A DNA stretch of 35,469 nt from positions 1 to 35,469 of the forward strand of contig JAGOLH010000031.1 of assembly GCA_017994175.1 (NCBI GenBank), given 5' to 3'. The notes beneath the pieces were generated by a model that saw nothing but the letters and a program-made list of their open reading frames with translations, had not been told where the DNA came from and ran no database searches. This stretch comes from Bacteroidales bacterium (GTDB lineage Bacteria > Bacteroidota > Bacteroidia > Bacteroidales > ML635J-15). Below, one piece after another: positions 18,301-26,659 of this stretch. Position 1 is the stretch's first letter. The number at the start of each line of letters is the position of its first letter. The position numbers were made by a program, and so were the translations under genes.

Positions 18301-18694
18301 AATAAATCTCTACCGCCAGCTCGATGAGATAAAAACCGACGAAGAACTCGAAGTTTTCCGTAATAACCTGATTGATCGCTTCGGAAAACTTCCACAACAG
18401 GCGATTGAGCTGCTCGACGTGGTAACACTCCGGAGAATGGCCATGCAACTGGGGTTTATTAAAATCATCATTAAAACCAACCTGATGATTGCATACTTCT
18501 CATTCGACCAGCAATCGGCGTATTATTCTCAAAAAACCTTTGCGTCAATACTTCAATACATTCAGAACCATCACAAAAAAATGTTTTTAAAAGAACACAA
18601 CGGAAAACTCAGCCTGCGTTTCGAAGGAATTTCCAACATACAGGAAGCGGTACAAAGAATACAACCATTAGCCGATTGGGTAAATCAGGCGTAG
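15326..18694 (+). CDS. mfd: Transcription-repair coupling factor
   Basis: Mfd displaces RNA polymerase stalled at DNA damage and recruits UvrA. At 1122 residues it has the full family architecture: a UvrB-like N-terminal region (residues ~1-350), the RNA-polymerase-interacting domain (~420-490; INPGDFVVHIDSGIGRFGGL), and a RecG-like translocase with Walker A GDVGFGKT (583-590) and Walker B DEEQ (684-687). Further motifs are TATPIPRTLQ, then QMRGRVGRSNRKAFCYML, and the C-terminal regulatory TRCF domain. The start appears to be TTG at 15326, since the next Met is about 70 residues in and would remove part of the first domain. It ends 8 bases from the convergent acid phosphatase gene. Confidence 0.96.
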   Translation: MSAFPENIYTNDTRIQQIAGITETGQGNHISLCGLAGSASAYCLAALFKKTGSRICIILDDKEKAAYFYDDMVLLSGKDNVLFYPSSYKRSLEYEKTDSTNIVLKTEALERLSNSSKPYIVVSYPAAISEKVLKKSDLKKNTMHIGSNDQLSMDFVIELLFEFGFTKEDFVYEPGCFAVRGSIIDVFSYGSEFAFRIDFFGDTVESIRAFDTGTQLSTQKLRSINIVPNIHDFGQEQERISFFEYLGTKNLICFENKNAFLNQIEKVFDAAILKSKTDKGLSDELAYPERFLVAHNEMTRLLTEFNTIEFRNVRDESVSLSVEFNTSAQPVFGKEFDLLGEDIIRRKEAGYTVNILSENPKQHQRLREIFEVRWGDIGFETPQFTVHEGFIDHDHKVCIYTDHQIFERYHRFKVKDSFSRKDAISYKELQSINPGDFVVHIDSGIGRFGGLTTIENNGKLQEVVTIHYADNDVLFVNIHSLHRISKYRSKDDTSPSIHRLGSGHWKRLKEKTKQQLKDIARELIVLYAKRSEQHGFAFSADNYLQNELESSFIYEDTPDQIKVTREVKNDMEKTMPMDRLVCGDVGFGKTEIAIRAAFKAVCDGKQVALLVPTTILALQHYQTFRERLEKFPVTTSYISRLRSPSEIKSSLKDLKEGKLDILIGTHRLVASDVEFKDLGLLIIDEEQKFGVAVKEKLKKLKLNVDTLTLTATPIPRTLQFSLMGARDLSVLSTPPPNRQPIVTELHTFNHSIIKDAIQYEVNRNGQVFFVNNRIDNIYNIQATIKKLCPEVSAIVAHGQMEGKQLEKIILDFMRGDFDVLISTSIIENGVDIPNANTIIINNANNFGLSDLHQMRGRVGRSNRKAFCYMLAPPEELLTPEARRRLKAIEEYNELGSGFNIALQDLDIRGAGDIFGAEQSGFIANIGFETYNRIISEALTELKDTEFNDQFGNQDPEKTGIADLHEYEVADCSIETDFEVLLPSDYISSTSERINLYRQLDEIKTDEELEVFRNNLIDRFGKLPQQAIELLDVVTLRRMAMQLGFIKIIIKTNLMIAYFSFDQQSAYYSQKTFASILQYIQNHHKKMFLKEHNGKLSLRFEGISNIQEAVQRIQPLADWVNQA

Positions 18695-18702
18695 TGTGTT
18701 GG

Positions 18703-19527
18703 TTATTTATCGTTTTTCAAATCTTCGTAACTGATCAACATTTTCTTGCGTTGCTCCGGTTTCGGAGTTTCTGATTTATCATACAAAGGTTTTTCCCATG
18801 TGCCATAGGTTGGGTTTGGAATAATTATGTATTTCGTTCCGAATAAGTCGATATTATTCTCAACCGCATCTTTGCCAAAATTCTTTGACCGGTCGTCGAA
18901 CTCATTGCTGAAATCGCACAGGTTGTCGCCCACAAAAAGCACCACTGAATATTTTTCAGAAATTGAATCACGACGCATTTTTTTATCGCTAGTGGTGCTT
19001 TTCAAAAGAAAATTTGCCTTATTGACTTCCGGGAAACCCAATGATGCCATGTTCTTCAGCGTCCAGTCCAATTCACCTGTCAAACGATTCGACACATAAA
19101 ACACCTCAACACCATTATCTAACGCAAATTTTATAAAATCAACAGCTCCGGGAAGAGCAGTGGCTTTTTCCATTTCACTCCATTCAGCCCAGGCTTCAGG
19201 TGAAAAATCCTCTCCCCTTACACTCCGCTCTGCCAAAAAAGGACTATTATCGAGTAGTGTTTCGTCAATATCGAGTATTACCGCTTTGGGAAGCTTCGAA
19301 GTATCATTCTTGATATTGTTGAGCAAGGCTGATTTTGCCACATTATATGCCTGATAACTGCAGGCTGTCATTTCTGCTGAACGCTGATACCATAGCAGAG
19401 CCATGTGCAAATGCTCCCCTGTGTTTTTCGATTCCTGTTTGTTTTCCTGAACAGGTTGCACAGGTTTGTTGCAGGCAATAATAATGCTGAAGCCTGCCAA
19501 TACTAAAAATGATGTAAATTTCTTCAT
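18703..19527 (-). CDS. e(P4)-family acid phosphatase / 5'-nucleotidase lipoprotein
   Basis: A HAD-superfamily outer-membrane phosphatase of the lipoprotein e(P4) / class B-C type. The lipobox IIAC places the lipidated Cys at 19. The HAD nucleophile motif is ILDIDETLLDNS (Asp86 and Asp88), motif II SNRLTGE, and motif III/IV VLFVGDNLCDFSNEFDDRS. The known Haemophilus e(P4) dephosphorylates nucleotides such as NMN to allow uptake; here the substrate is not known. Length 274 fits. It has its own divergent promoter facing the PNGase F-like gene. Confidence 0.92.
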   Translation of the reverse strand: MKKFTSFLVLAGFSIIIACNKPVQPVQENKQESKNTGEHLHMALLWYQRSAEMTACSYQAYNVAKSALLNNIKNDTSKLPKAVILDIDETLLDNSPFLAERSVRGEDFSPEAWAEWSEMEKATALPGAVDFIKFALDNGVEVFYVSNRLTGELDWTLKNMASLGFPEVNKANFLLKSTTSDKKMRRDSISEKYSVVLFVGDNLCDFSNEFDDRSKNFGKDAVENNIDLFGTKYIIIPNPTYGTWEKPLYDKSETPKPEQRKKMLISYEDLKNDK

Positions 19528-19548
19528 TGTGTGTTGGTTTTAATAACA

Positions 19549-19579
19549 CAAAACTAATTATTCGCGGAGATTATTGCAA
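19549..19579 (-). promoter_or_regulatory. Promoter of the acid phosphatase lipoprotein gene
   Basis: On the minus strand TTG (19577-19579) is followed after 20 bases by TAGTTTTG (19549-19556), a good -33/-7 pair. The predicted start is about 20 bases before the ATG at 19527. The TTG is half of the palindrome TTGCAA, whose other half serves the divergent promoter. Confidence 0.7.
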
Positions 19580-19602
19580 CATGGTTTTGATGTGTATATT
19601 TG
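19574..19602 (+). promoter_or_regulatory. Promoter of the PNGase F-like gene
   Basis: TTG (19574-19576) is followed after 18 bases by TATATTTG (19595-19602). This predicts transcription starting near 19607, so the upstream TTG codon at 19600 cannot be the translation start; the ATG at 19624 is used instead. Confidence 0.7.
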
Positions 19603-19623
19603 CTGAAGCAAAATAATAATCCC

Positions 19624-22600
19624 ATGAAAAACCCCCGCCGACTTTTTCTTGTCTTTTTGTTTTTATACATTGGTTTCAATGCCTATCCGAATCCCGGCGA
19701 CACAACACTGGTGCAGTGTTTCTCTTTCGACAGTATTTATGCTCGCCGGGGAATATTCCTTTTTCCGCCGCAGGGAACAAGCTACGAAAAAGTGCTGATG
19801 TACTATACTATCAAATGCGACCCGCTAACTCCATGGGATAGTTATAACTGCGGAGAATGGGACTATACTACTTTCACACATATTTATGAACATACCGGAG
19901 ATTACGATTCCACACTATACTTCCATCCGTATTTCACAGTAAACGGAATGCAGCCATACAGCTTTTCATACCTGAATAGTCCATTAGCCCAACCTTTTCC
20001 ACGCCGTGAATATTTCTGGCAGCATACCAATACCATTTCAATGAATTTGGCTGATATTGGGTCCGGATCGATTCCCGTGGAAACTCCTTTCGGAAATGCA
20101 GAGAACGATGCAAAACACCTTGTACTTTTCAAAGCCGCTGAGCTCACAGAAGGCGGATTAAATGCAGGTAATATTACCGGATTGCGGTTTTATGCAATGC
20201 CGACGGGTGCGGATGTGCAACGTCTGCGGGTACGTATAAAGCCTGTTGCAATCGATGATATCGGCGGGTTCAATTACCTGTTTACCGGATTTTCTACAGT
20301 TTTCGATAGAAATGTTTCGATTGACGAAGAAGGGTGGTTCTCAATTGATTTTCTGAATTACTTTGCATGGGACGGAGTATCAAATATTCTGGTTGAATTT
20401 TCGTATTCAGGTATAAGCGGATCGCTGCCCCTTGCAGGAGAAGAACTACTTTACAACTGCTGCCTGACTTCCGAAGCACCCGACAATGCTATAAGGTTCA
20501 ATGGCCCCGATTATATCGAAGTTCCCGCGACTAGTGTGGCAGACCTGAACCAGAAAATAAGCATCGCATTCTGGCTGAATGGAGATCATGCCATTCAGCC
20601 TCAGAACGATATGCTGCTCGAAGCCTGCGATGCCTCGAAAAACCGTAAACTGTGTATTCATCTGCCATGGGGCGATGGTAGTGTGTATTGGGATGCGGGC
20701 AACAACGGAGCCGGATACGACAGAATTAACAAATCTGCTTCCCCCGACGAATATAAAGGCAAGTGGAACTTCTGGGTTTTTACTAAAGACGCTTCAACCG
20801 GAGTAATGCAAGTGTATCTGAATGGAGTATTATGGTTGTCGGGAACGGGAAAAACTGCCTTGCTCAACAATATAAGCACTTTCGTACTAGGTTCAAATGT
20901 TGACAAAAACCCTGAATATTGTTACGATGGTATGCTGGATGAATTTATGGTTTTTAATACGGCACTCAACCAAACTGATATTGAAAACATAATGTATCAT
21001 CCCTTAGAAGAAACCAGTGCTCTGTGGAATAACCTGATTTTGTACTATCCGTTCGACGAAGGATCGGGAAGTCTGCTTACCGATGCCTCTCAATATCAAC
21101 ACAATACCAATATGATGGGTATGCCTGACTGGATCAGTTACCATGGGATCAACCGATACAAGTATTTTACCGCCGGCATGCTGCGCCCCAATACCATTTT
21201 CGAACAAGCCGAGTATGAATCAACACTTGATTCCCTAACGGTATTTGACACATTGTATTCACCTCAGGTTCAGGTTATTACCTATGCCAATCAGGATAAT
21301 TACACCATAGTTGCCACCGATACAAGTTTGTATTACCCGGCCAGATTCCTCACTGCGTACGATGTCGACGGCGTTGCCCTCGATTCTGTGTACTTCTCCG
21401 ACGCTACTATTTATAATGCGTCGCTCGAATATTACTCTCAGCCTTTCGAAGTGATAAATACCTATCAGGTACAAAATTTTGTGACTCCTTACGGGATTGG
21501 TTTAAACCTTGGCTCGACTGGTTTTACGTGGGTTTACGATGTTACCGACTACATTTCGTTATTGCACGATTCGGTTGACATCAGTGCACACAATACACAG
21601 GAATTGCTTGATTTAAAGTTTGCTCTGATCGAAGGCACTCCATCGAGAAATGTTATCGAATTCAGTCAGTTGTGGCGGGGTAACTACAGTCATCATGGCA
21701 TTGCCTCCGACGAGCAACTCCCGGGAGTAAAAATACTCGCAAACCCCAATGCTTCGATGTTCACCATCAGGACAAGAACCACAGGGCACGGAATGGAAGG
21801 TGACGGAAACTGCTCGGAATTCTGCCCGACCTACCATAAACTCTATGTTGACGGAGCACAACGTTACGAATGGCTTAACTGGAAAGAATGTTCAACAAAT
21901 CCAATTTATCCACAGGGAGGTACGTGGATATTCGATAGGGCTGGATGGTGCCCGGGTAATTTTGCCGACACATACGACTGGGATATCACCGATTGGGTAA
22001 CTCCGGGCGATAGCGTACTGATCGACTATGGAATGGAACAGTACCCCGGAAGCAACGGGGAGGGCAATTATCAGATAGCTGTTCAGGCATTTCAGTACTC
22101 CGCTCCCAATTTTCTGAACGATGCCGCCATTGATGTGATTGTAGCACCAACAGATGCTGACGAATTCGTGCGGTACAATCCGGTGTGCAGTAATCCCGTA
22201 ATCCGGATAAAAAACAATGGAGCAACTACTCTGAATAGTCTGGAAATAAACTATGGCATTTCAGGTAACACAACACACCAGTTTATCTGGACTGGAAATC
22301 TTGACTTCCTTGAAACTGAGGAAGTAATACTTCCTGCACTCAGCTGGCTCGATTTTACCGGAGATAGTCAGAGTTTTGAGGTAACAGTAACCAATCCTAA
22401 TAATACGGAAGATGAATATGAGCCGAACAATCATAGTGTGTCACATTTTGTTCTGGCTGATGTTTACGATCAGGTAATTATGCTGGTGGTAAAAACAAAC
22501 AATTATGGCAGCCAGACATATTACGACGTTACCGACAGTGAGGGGAATATTCTTGTTTCGCGCGACAATCTCGACAACAATACCTATTACTACGATACTC

Positions 22601-23082
22601 TTGATTTTGACCCGGGCTGCTATGTTATTCACATTTACGACAGAGACGAGGGTTTTATCGGGCAAGATGGACTGAATTTCTGGTATTGGGCAAATACGCC
22701 CTACGATGATGGAACCGGTTTTGCAAAACTCCGCGTTCCGGGCGGGGCTTATGTGAAGCATTTCAATGCTGATTTCGGAAGCTTTTTAACCTATCAGTTT
22801 ATTTATCCCGATGCCAGTTATATACTCAACGAAAAAGCAAAGAAAGATTATTTTTCGCTGTATCCGAACCCGTGCAGCGAACTAGTAAATGTTGAATTTT
22901 ATGAAGTTCCTGGAACCAGCGATTATATCTCGATTTTTGATGTATCGGGCCGTCAGGTGAAACAAATACATCATATGAGCAACAACATTTGCATTGATGT
23001 TAGCGATTTACAAAAGGGGATGTATGTGTTGAAATATATTTCTGGAAATATCACTTCAACCCGTAGCCTGATAGTGCAGTAA
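19624..23082 (+). CDS. Large secreted PNGase F-like protein with LamG insert and T9SS sorting domain
   Basis: Residues are numbered from TTG 19600; subtract 8 for the ATG start. After a signal peptide, the first PNGase F-like segment has CGEWDY at 84-89 (Asp88 matches catalytic Asp60 of Elizabethkingia PNGase F). The second segment starts at FVTPYG (~627), with IEG Glu678 (possible Glu118), CSEFC Glu740 (matches Glu206) and GTWIFDRAGWCPG. Between them lie a Bacteroidota beta-sandwich (~170-285) and a LamG/concanavalin-type domain (~293-505). The end (~1077-1160) is a T9SS domain with YPNPCSE. PNGase F removes N-linked glycans from Asn. The homology is firm; retained activity is likely but not proven. 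A convergent alanine dehydrogenase gene begins 8 bases later. Confidence 0.88.
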   Translation: MKNPRRLFLVFLFLYIGFNAYPNPGDTTLVQCFSFDSIYARRGIFLFPPQGTSYEKVLMYYTIKCDPLTPWDSYNCGEWDYTTFTHIYEHTGDYDSTLYFHPYFTVNGMQPYSFSYLNSPLAQPFPRREYFWQHTNTISMNLADIGSGSIPVETPFGNAENDAKHLVLFKAAELTEGGLNAGNITGLRFYAMPTGADVQRLRVRIKPVAIDDIGGFNYLFTGFSTVFDRNVSIDEEGWFSIDFLNYFAWDGVSNILVEFSYSGISGSLPLAGEELLYNCCLTSEAPDNAIRFNGPDYIEVPATSVADLNQKISIAFWLNGDHAIQPQNDMLLEACDASKNRKLCIHLPWGDGSVYWDAGNNGAGYDRINKSASPDEYKGKWNFWVFTKDASTGVMQVYLNGVLWLSGTGKTALLNNISTFVLGSNVDKNPEYCYDGMLDEFMVFNTALNQTDIENIMYHPLEETSALWNNLILYYPFDEGSGSLLTDASQYQHNTNMMGMPDWISYHGINRYKYFTAGMLRPNTIFEQAEYESTLDSLTVFDTLYSPQVQVITYANQDNYTIVATDTSLYYPARFLTAYDVDGVALDSVYFSDATIYNASLEYYSQPFEVINTYQVQNFVTPYGIGLNLGSTGFTWVYDVTDYISLLHDSVDISAHNTQELLDLKFALIEGTPSRNVIEFSQLWRGNYSHHGIASDEQLPGVKILANPNASMFTIRTRTTGHGMEGDGNCSEFCPTYHKLYVDGAQRYEWLNWKECSTNPIYPQGGTWIFDRAGWCPGNFADTYDWDITDWVTPGDSVLIDYGMEQYPGSNGEGNYQIAVQAFQYSAPNFLNDAAIDVIVAPTDADEFVRYNPVCSNPVIRIKNNGATTLNSLEINYGISGNTTHQFIWTGNLDFLETEEVILPALSWLDFTGDSQSFEVTVTNPNNTEDEYEPNNHSVSHFVLADVYDQVIMLVVKTNNYGSQTYYDVTDSEGNILVSRDNLDNNTYYYDTLDFDPGCYVIHIYDRDEGFIGQDGLNFWYWANTPYDDGTGFAKLRVPGGAYVKHFNADFGSFLTYQFIYPDASYILNEKAKKDYFSLYPNPCSELVNVEFYEVPGTSDYISIFDVSGRQVKQIHHMSNNICIDVSDLQKGMYVLKYISGNITSTRSLIVQ

Positions 23083-23090
23083 ACAAATGA

Positions 23091-24308
23091 CTACAAAGCT
23101 GCGAGCAGCAAATCGATATCCCTCGAAAATAATCCTATTTTTTTTCCAATCGATTCGTTGGTAAGTATTCCATTGAAAATATATACTCCGTTGCGCATTC
23201 CAGGATAGGATTTCAGAAACCGGTTAATGCTTCCCGATGTGTGAAATCCGAGCAGTTTTGGTGCCAGAATATTGCTTAGTGCATAGGTGGCAGTTCTTGC
23301 CACGCGCGAAGGGATATTGGGAACACAATAATGCAGCACTCCGTGTTTTTTAAAGACCGGGGTTTTATGATTCGTAAGCTTGCTGGTTTCGAAGCACCCC
23401 CCCTGATCGATGCTGATATCGATAATGACCGAGTTTTTCTTCATTTTCATAACCATTTCTTCGGTAACAAGCATCATATTCGTATCGTTGGTAATACGCA
23501 TTGCACCAATGGCAACATCTGCTGTTTTCAGTGCATTCTCAAGTACCGAAGGTTGTATGGTTGAAGTAAATACCTGTATTCCCAATTGCTGTTGCAAGCG
23601 GTCGAGCCTATACACCGAATGATCGAACACTTTAACGTGGGCCCCAAGACCCAGGGCAGTGCTGGCAGCATAGGTTCCTGCAGTTCCTGCTCCGAGTATC
23701 ACTACTTCCGAAGGAGAAACACCGGTAATTCCACCCAGCATCTCGCCTTTACCCTTGTGCACATTGCTCAGGTATTCCGATGCAATTAAAATAGACGATC
23801 TGCCTGCAATTTCGCTCATAGAGCGCACAATCGGAAAACGGGCATACCGGTCCTGGATCATTTCGAATGCAATGGCAGTAAGCTTTTTTTGCATCAGAAT
23901 ATGAAAATACTCATCGGGCTGAGTGCTGGCATGCAGTGATGTAACAATCATCTGATTACCTTTAAGCATTTTACATTCTTCTACGGTAAAAGGGCCAACC
24001 TTAAGGACAATATCGCATTTAAAAATAGCTTCTTTCTCATTTGTTATCAAGGCACCATGATCAGCATAGCTGGTGTCGGAAAAATTTGCATTTCTGCCGG
24101 ATTCGTTCTCAATGATGATATCAAAACCATGGGCTGAAAGCTGTTCCACCGCTAAAGGGGCTAAAGGAACGCGCCATTCCAGACCAGAATCATCGCAGGG
24201 AATTCCGATGGTAAATCGGCGTTCTGTATTTTGCACCTCTAGCACTTCTTCCTGAGGCATCAGGTTATAATGAGTGAGGATTTGGTGAGGCTGGTTTTGT
24301 GATGACAT
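23091..24308 (-). CDS. ald: Alanine dehydrogenase
   Basis: An NAD-dependent L-alanine dehydrogenase of the AlaDH/transhydrogenase-alpha family, which interconverts alanine with pyruvate and ammonia. Expected catalytic residues are present: Arg in EWRVPLAP, Lys in VLKVGPF, His in TSLHAST and Asp in ISIDQGGCFETS. The NAD-binding Rossmann motif is VVILGAGTAGTYAAS. The HYCVPNIPSRVARTATYALSN block matches the C-terminal part of AlaDH. An N-terminal extension of ~30 residues (HQILTHYNLMPQEEVLEVQ) precedes the core. Members of the transhydrogenase alpha family are the main alternative, but the intact AlaDH active site argues against them. It is monocistronic. Confidence 0.88.
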   Translation of the reverse strand: MSSQNQPHQILTHYNLMPQEEVLEVQNTERRFTIGIPCDDSGLEWRVPLAPLAVEQLSAHGFDIIIENESGRNANFSDTSYADHGALITNEKEAIFKCDIVLKVGPFTVEECKMLKGNQMIVTSLHASTQPDEYFHILMQKKLTAIAFEMIQDRYARFPIVRSMSEIAGRSSILIASEYLSNVHKGKGEMLGGITGVSPSEVVILGAGTAGTYAASTALGLGAHVKVFDHSVYRLDRLQQQLGIQVFTSTIQPSVLENALKTADVAIGAMRITNDTNMMLVTEEMVMKMKKNSVIIDISIDQGGCFETSKLTNHKTPVFKKHGVLHYCVPNIPSRVARTATYALSNILAPKLLGFHTSGSINRFLKSYPGMRNGVYIFNGILTNESIGKKIGLFSRDIDLLLAAL

Positions 24309-24433
24309 AGCGCTTGGGTTTGTAAAAACATAAAGTTACAACATAATTTTCAAATTTTCGGATTAAAATTTATTGATAAAACGTAAACCTGAAAGAAAAA
24401 ATTGTCAAAAAAATACAGTAAAGCACAGGTATA

Positions 24434-26575
24434 CTACCGCAGCAGCTCCATGTCGATTTGTTTCTTCGATAGATTAACACCTGTGATAGCTACTTTCACC
24501 GTATCACCCAGTGTAAACTTTCGCCCTGTGGTTTTCCCGATAATACAGAAATTATCCTCATCGAAAAAGTAGAAATCATCGATGAGGGTTCGTATGTGAA
24601 CCAACCCCTCGCATTTATTCTCGACCAGCTCCACAAAAAAGCCCCAGTCGGTAACACCTGAGATCACCCCTTCGAAAGGAAGGCCAATCTTATCGCTGAG
24701 ATATTCGGCTTGTTTATATTTTACCGATGCTCTTTCGGCCTGCACTGCGCGCTGTTCCATATCAGAACTGTGCTTACACAGCCATTTATAGTTATCCTGT
24801 ACGCCTGTTCTGCCTTGTGTTAAATGGTTTTCGAGTAAGCGGTGTACCATCATGTCGGGGTAACGGCGTATGGGCGAAGTAAAGTGGGTATAGTGGGTAA
24901 ATGCAAGCCCGTAATGACCGATGTTTTCGGTGGAGTATTCAGCCTTTGCCATAGACCGAATGGCAAGGCTCTGAATAACATTTTGTTCGGGTTTGCCCTG
25001 AACTTTTTCGATTAGTCCGTTGATTGATTTACCCAGGTTTACTGCATTTTTTGTCTCTATCGAATATCCAAACTTTTTAATAAAACCCGAAAAGCTTTCC
25101 ATTTTTTCTGGATTGGGTTCATCGTGAATACGATATACCGAGACCTTACCCGTTTTACTCAGCAGTTCGGCAACTTTACGGTTGGCAAGCAGCATAAATT
25201 CTTCGATAAGCCAGTTGCTTTCTTTGGGCTCCTTAAAATATACACCCAAGGGCTTGCCTTTTTCATCGAGATTAAACTTCACTTCAGTCGATTCGAAATT
25301 GAAGGCTCCTTTGCGAAAACGCTGCTCCCTCAATAAGTGAGCGAGGCTGTTCACTGCTGCAATCTCTTTACTTAAATCGCCTTGTCCGGTGTCAATAATT
25401 TTCTGCACTTCTTCGTAATTAAAGCGCCTATTGGAGTTTATCACTGTTTTGCCATACCATTCATCAAGTATTTTCGCCGTGCTGTCAAGAATAAAAACCG
25501 CCGAAAAACACAGTTTATCGACGTGTGGCTGCAGCGAACAGATTTCGTTCGACAACCGTTCGGGAAGCATAGGAACCACCCTGTCGACCAAATACACTGA
25601 AGTAGCACGCTCCTGCGCTTCAGTGTCAATAACAGTAGCCGGATTAACGTAATGGGTGACATCGGCAATATGTACGCCTATTTCCACACTTCCGTTGTCG
25701 AGCACTTTGTACGAAATGGCATCGTCAAAATCTTTGGCATCTTCAGGGTCGATCGTGAAGGTGAGGGTTTCTCTGAAATCGCGCCGCTTCTTTATCTCTG
25801 AAACCGGTATGCTGCCATCAATTTTTTCCGCTTCCCTGATCATTTCGTTGCTGAATTCGTAGGGTAACCCAAACTCAACCATGATGGCATTGATCTCAGC
25901 CTCGTTATCACCGGGTTTTCCTAGTACCTTCACTACCGTTCCGGTTGGATTCTTACTTTCAGGGTGCCATTCTGTAATACTAACGATAACTTTCTCGCCC
26001 GATTTGGCACCGTTCAGGTTGCCCAGAGGGATGTAGATGTCGTAAGGTATCCGTAAATCGTCGGGCATAAAGAATGCATATTTTTTATTCCGTTCAATAA
26101 TGCCAGCAAACTGAGTACGTGCTCTCTCGATGATCTGTATCACTTCGCCCTCCACCTGCTTGCTTTTACGCGATGCATACATCTGTATTTTCACTGTGTC
26201 GCCGTGCAGGGCATTGTGTAAATTCCGCGGAGAAATAAACACCGGCTCCGGGGCTTCTTCCGAAAGCACATAGGCGTAACCACGCCTCGATACGTCAACC
26301 TTACCTGTAACATAAGTTTTGGGCATGATGTATTTATATTTCCCTTCGTAGACTTCGGTGATGTTCTTCGACTTTAGCAATTCGGTCAGAACTTTTTTCA
26401 CCTCTTCTTTCTCAAGCAGATCTCGGACCTTCAGCCGTGCTGCCATTTGTTTGTAGTTGAACAACTTTTGCGGACTTCCGGCAAACACATTCAGCACCTG
26501 CTGCAATAATATTTTAGCGGAGTGTTGGTTTGGTATGTTGTTTTTATTAAATTTGCTACTCATATTGTTTGGCAT
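24434..26575 (-). CDS. rnr: Ribonuclease R
   Basis: A processive 3'-to-5' exoribonuclease of the RNB (RNase II/R) family that degrades structured RNA. In order: an N-terminal winged-helix region, two cold-shock OB folds (~80-240), the RNB catalytic domain with DPEDAKDFDDA (~276-286, metal-binding Asp residues), the YRIHDEPNPEKMESF and HYTHFTSPIRRYPDMMVHRLL motifs, and a C-terminal S1 domain (FEGVISGVTDWGFFVEL). The long lysine-rich tail of E. coli RNase R is absent. Length 713 fits Bacteroidota members. ATG 26575 is used; codon 5 is an alternative. It is divergent from the LPP20-like gene, 84 bases between starts. Confidence 0.95.
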   Translation of the reverse strand: MPNNMSSKFNKNNIPNQHSAKILLQQVLNVFAGSPQKLFNYKQMAARLKVRDLLEKEEVKKVLTELLKSKNITEVYEGKYKYIMPKTYVTGKVDVSRRGYAYVLSEEAPEPVFISPRNLHNALHGDTVKIQMYASRKSKQVEGEVIQIIERARTQFAGIIERNKKYAFFMPDDLRIPYDIYIPLGNLNGAKSGEKVIVSITEWHPESKNPTGTVVKVLGKPGDNEAEINAIMVEFGLPYEFSNEMIREAEKIDGSIPVSEIKKRRDFRETLTFTIDPEDAKDFDDAISYKVLDNGSVEIGVHIADVTHYVNPATVIDTEAQERATSVYLVDRVVPMLPERLSNEICSLQPHVDKLCFSAVFILDSTAKILDEWYGKTVINSNRRFNYEEVQKIIDTGQGDLSKEIAAVNSLAHLLREQRFRKGAFNFESTEVKFNLDEKGKPLGVYFKEPKESNWLIEEFMLLANRKVAELLSKTGKVSVYRIHDEPNPEKMESFSGFIKKFGYSIETKNAVNLGKSINGLIEKVQGKPEQNVIQSLAIRSMAKAEYSTENIGHYGLAFTHYTHFTSPIRRYPDMMVHRLLENHLTQGRTGVQDNYKWLCKHSSDMEQRAVQAERASVKYKQAEYLSDKIGLPFEGVISGVTDWGFFVELVENKCEGLVHIRTLIDDFYFFDEDNFCIIGKTTGRKFTLGDTVKVAITGVNLSKKQIDMELLR

Positions 26576-26659
26576 TAAAATTGTAAAAATAAAAGCTGTC
26601 TAAGATAAACTATAATATTACACACTTTAATAATAAAAACCAAAACGAAAACAACTACT

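Noticed and set aside
19600..19623. Upstream TTG start for the PNGase F-like gene
   Set aside because: The TTG codon overlaps the predicted -7 box (19595-19602), so it would lie before the transcription start. ATG 19624 opens a proper signal peptide.
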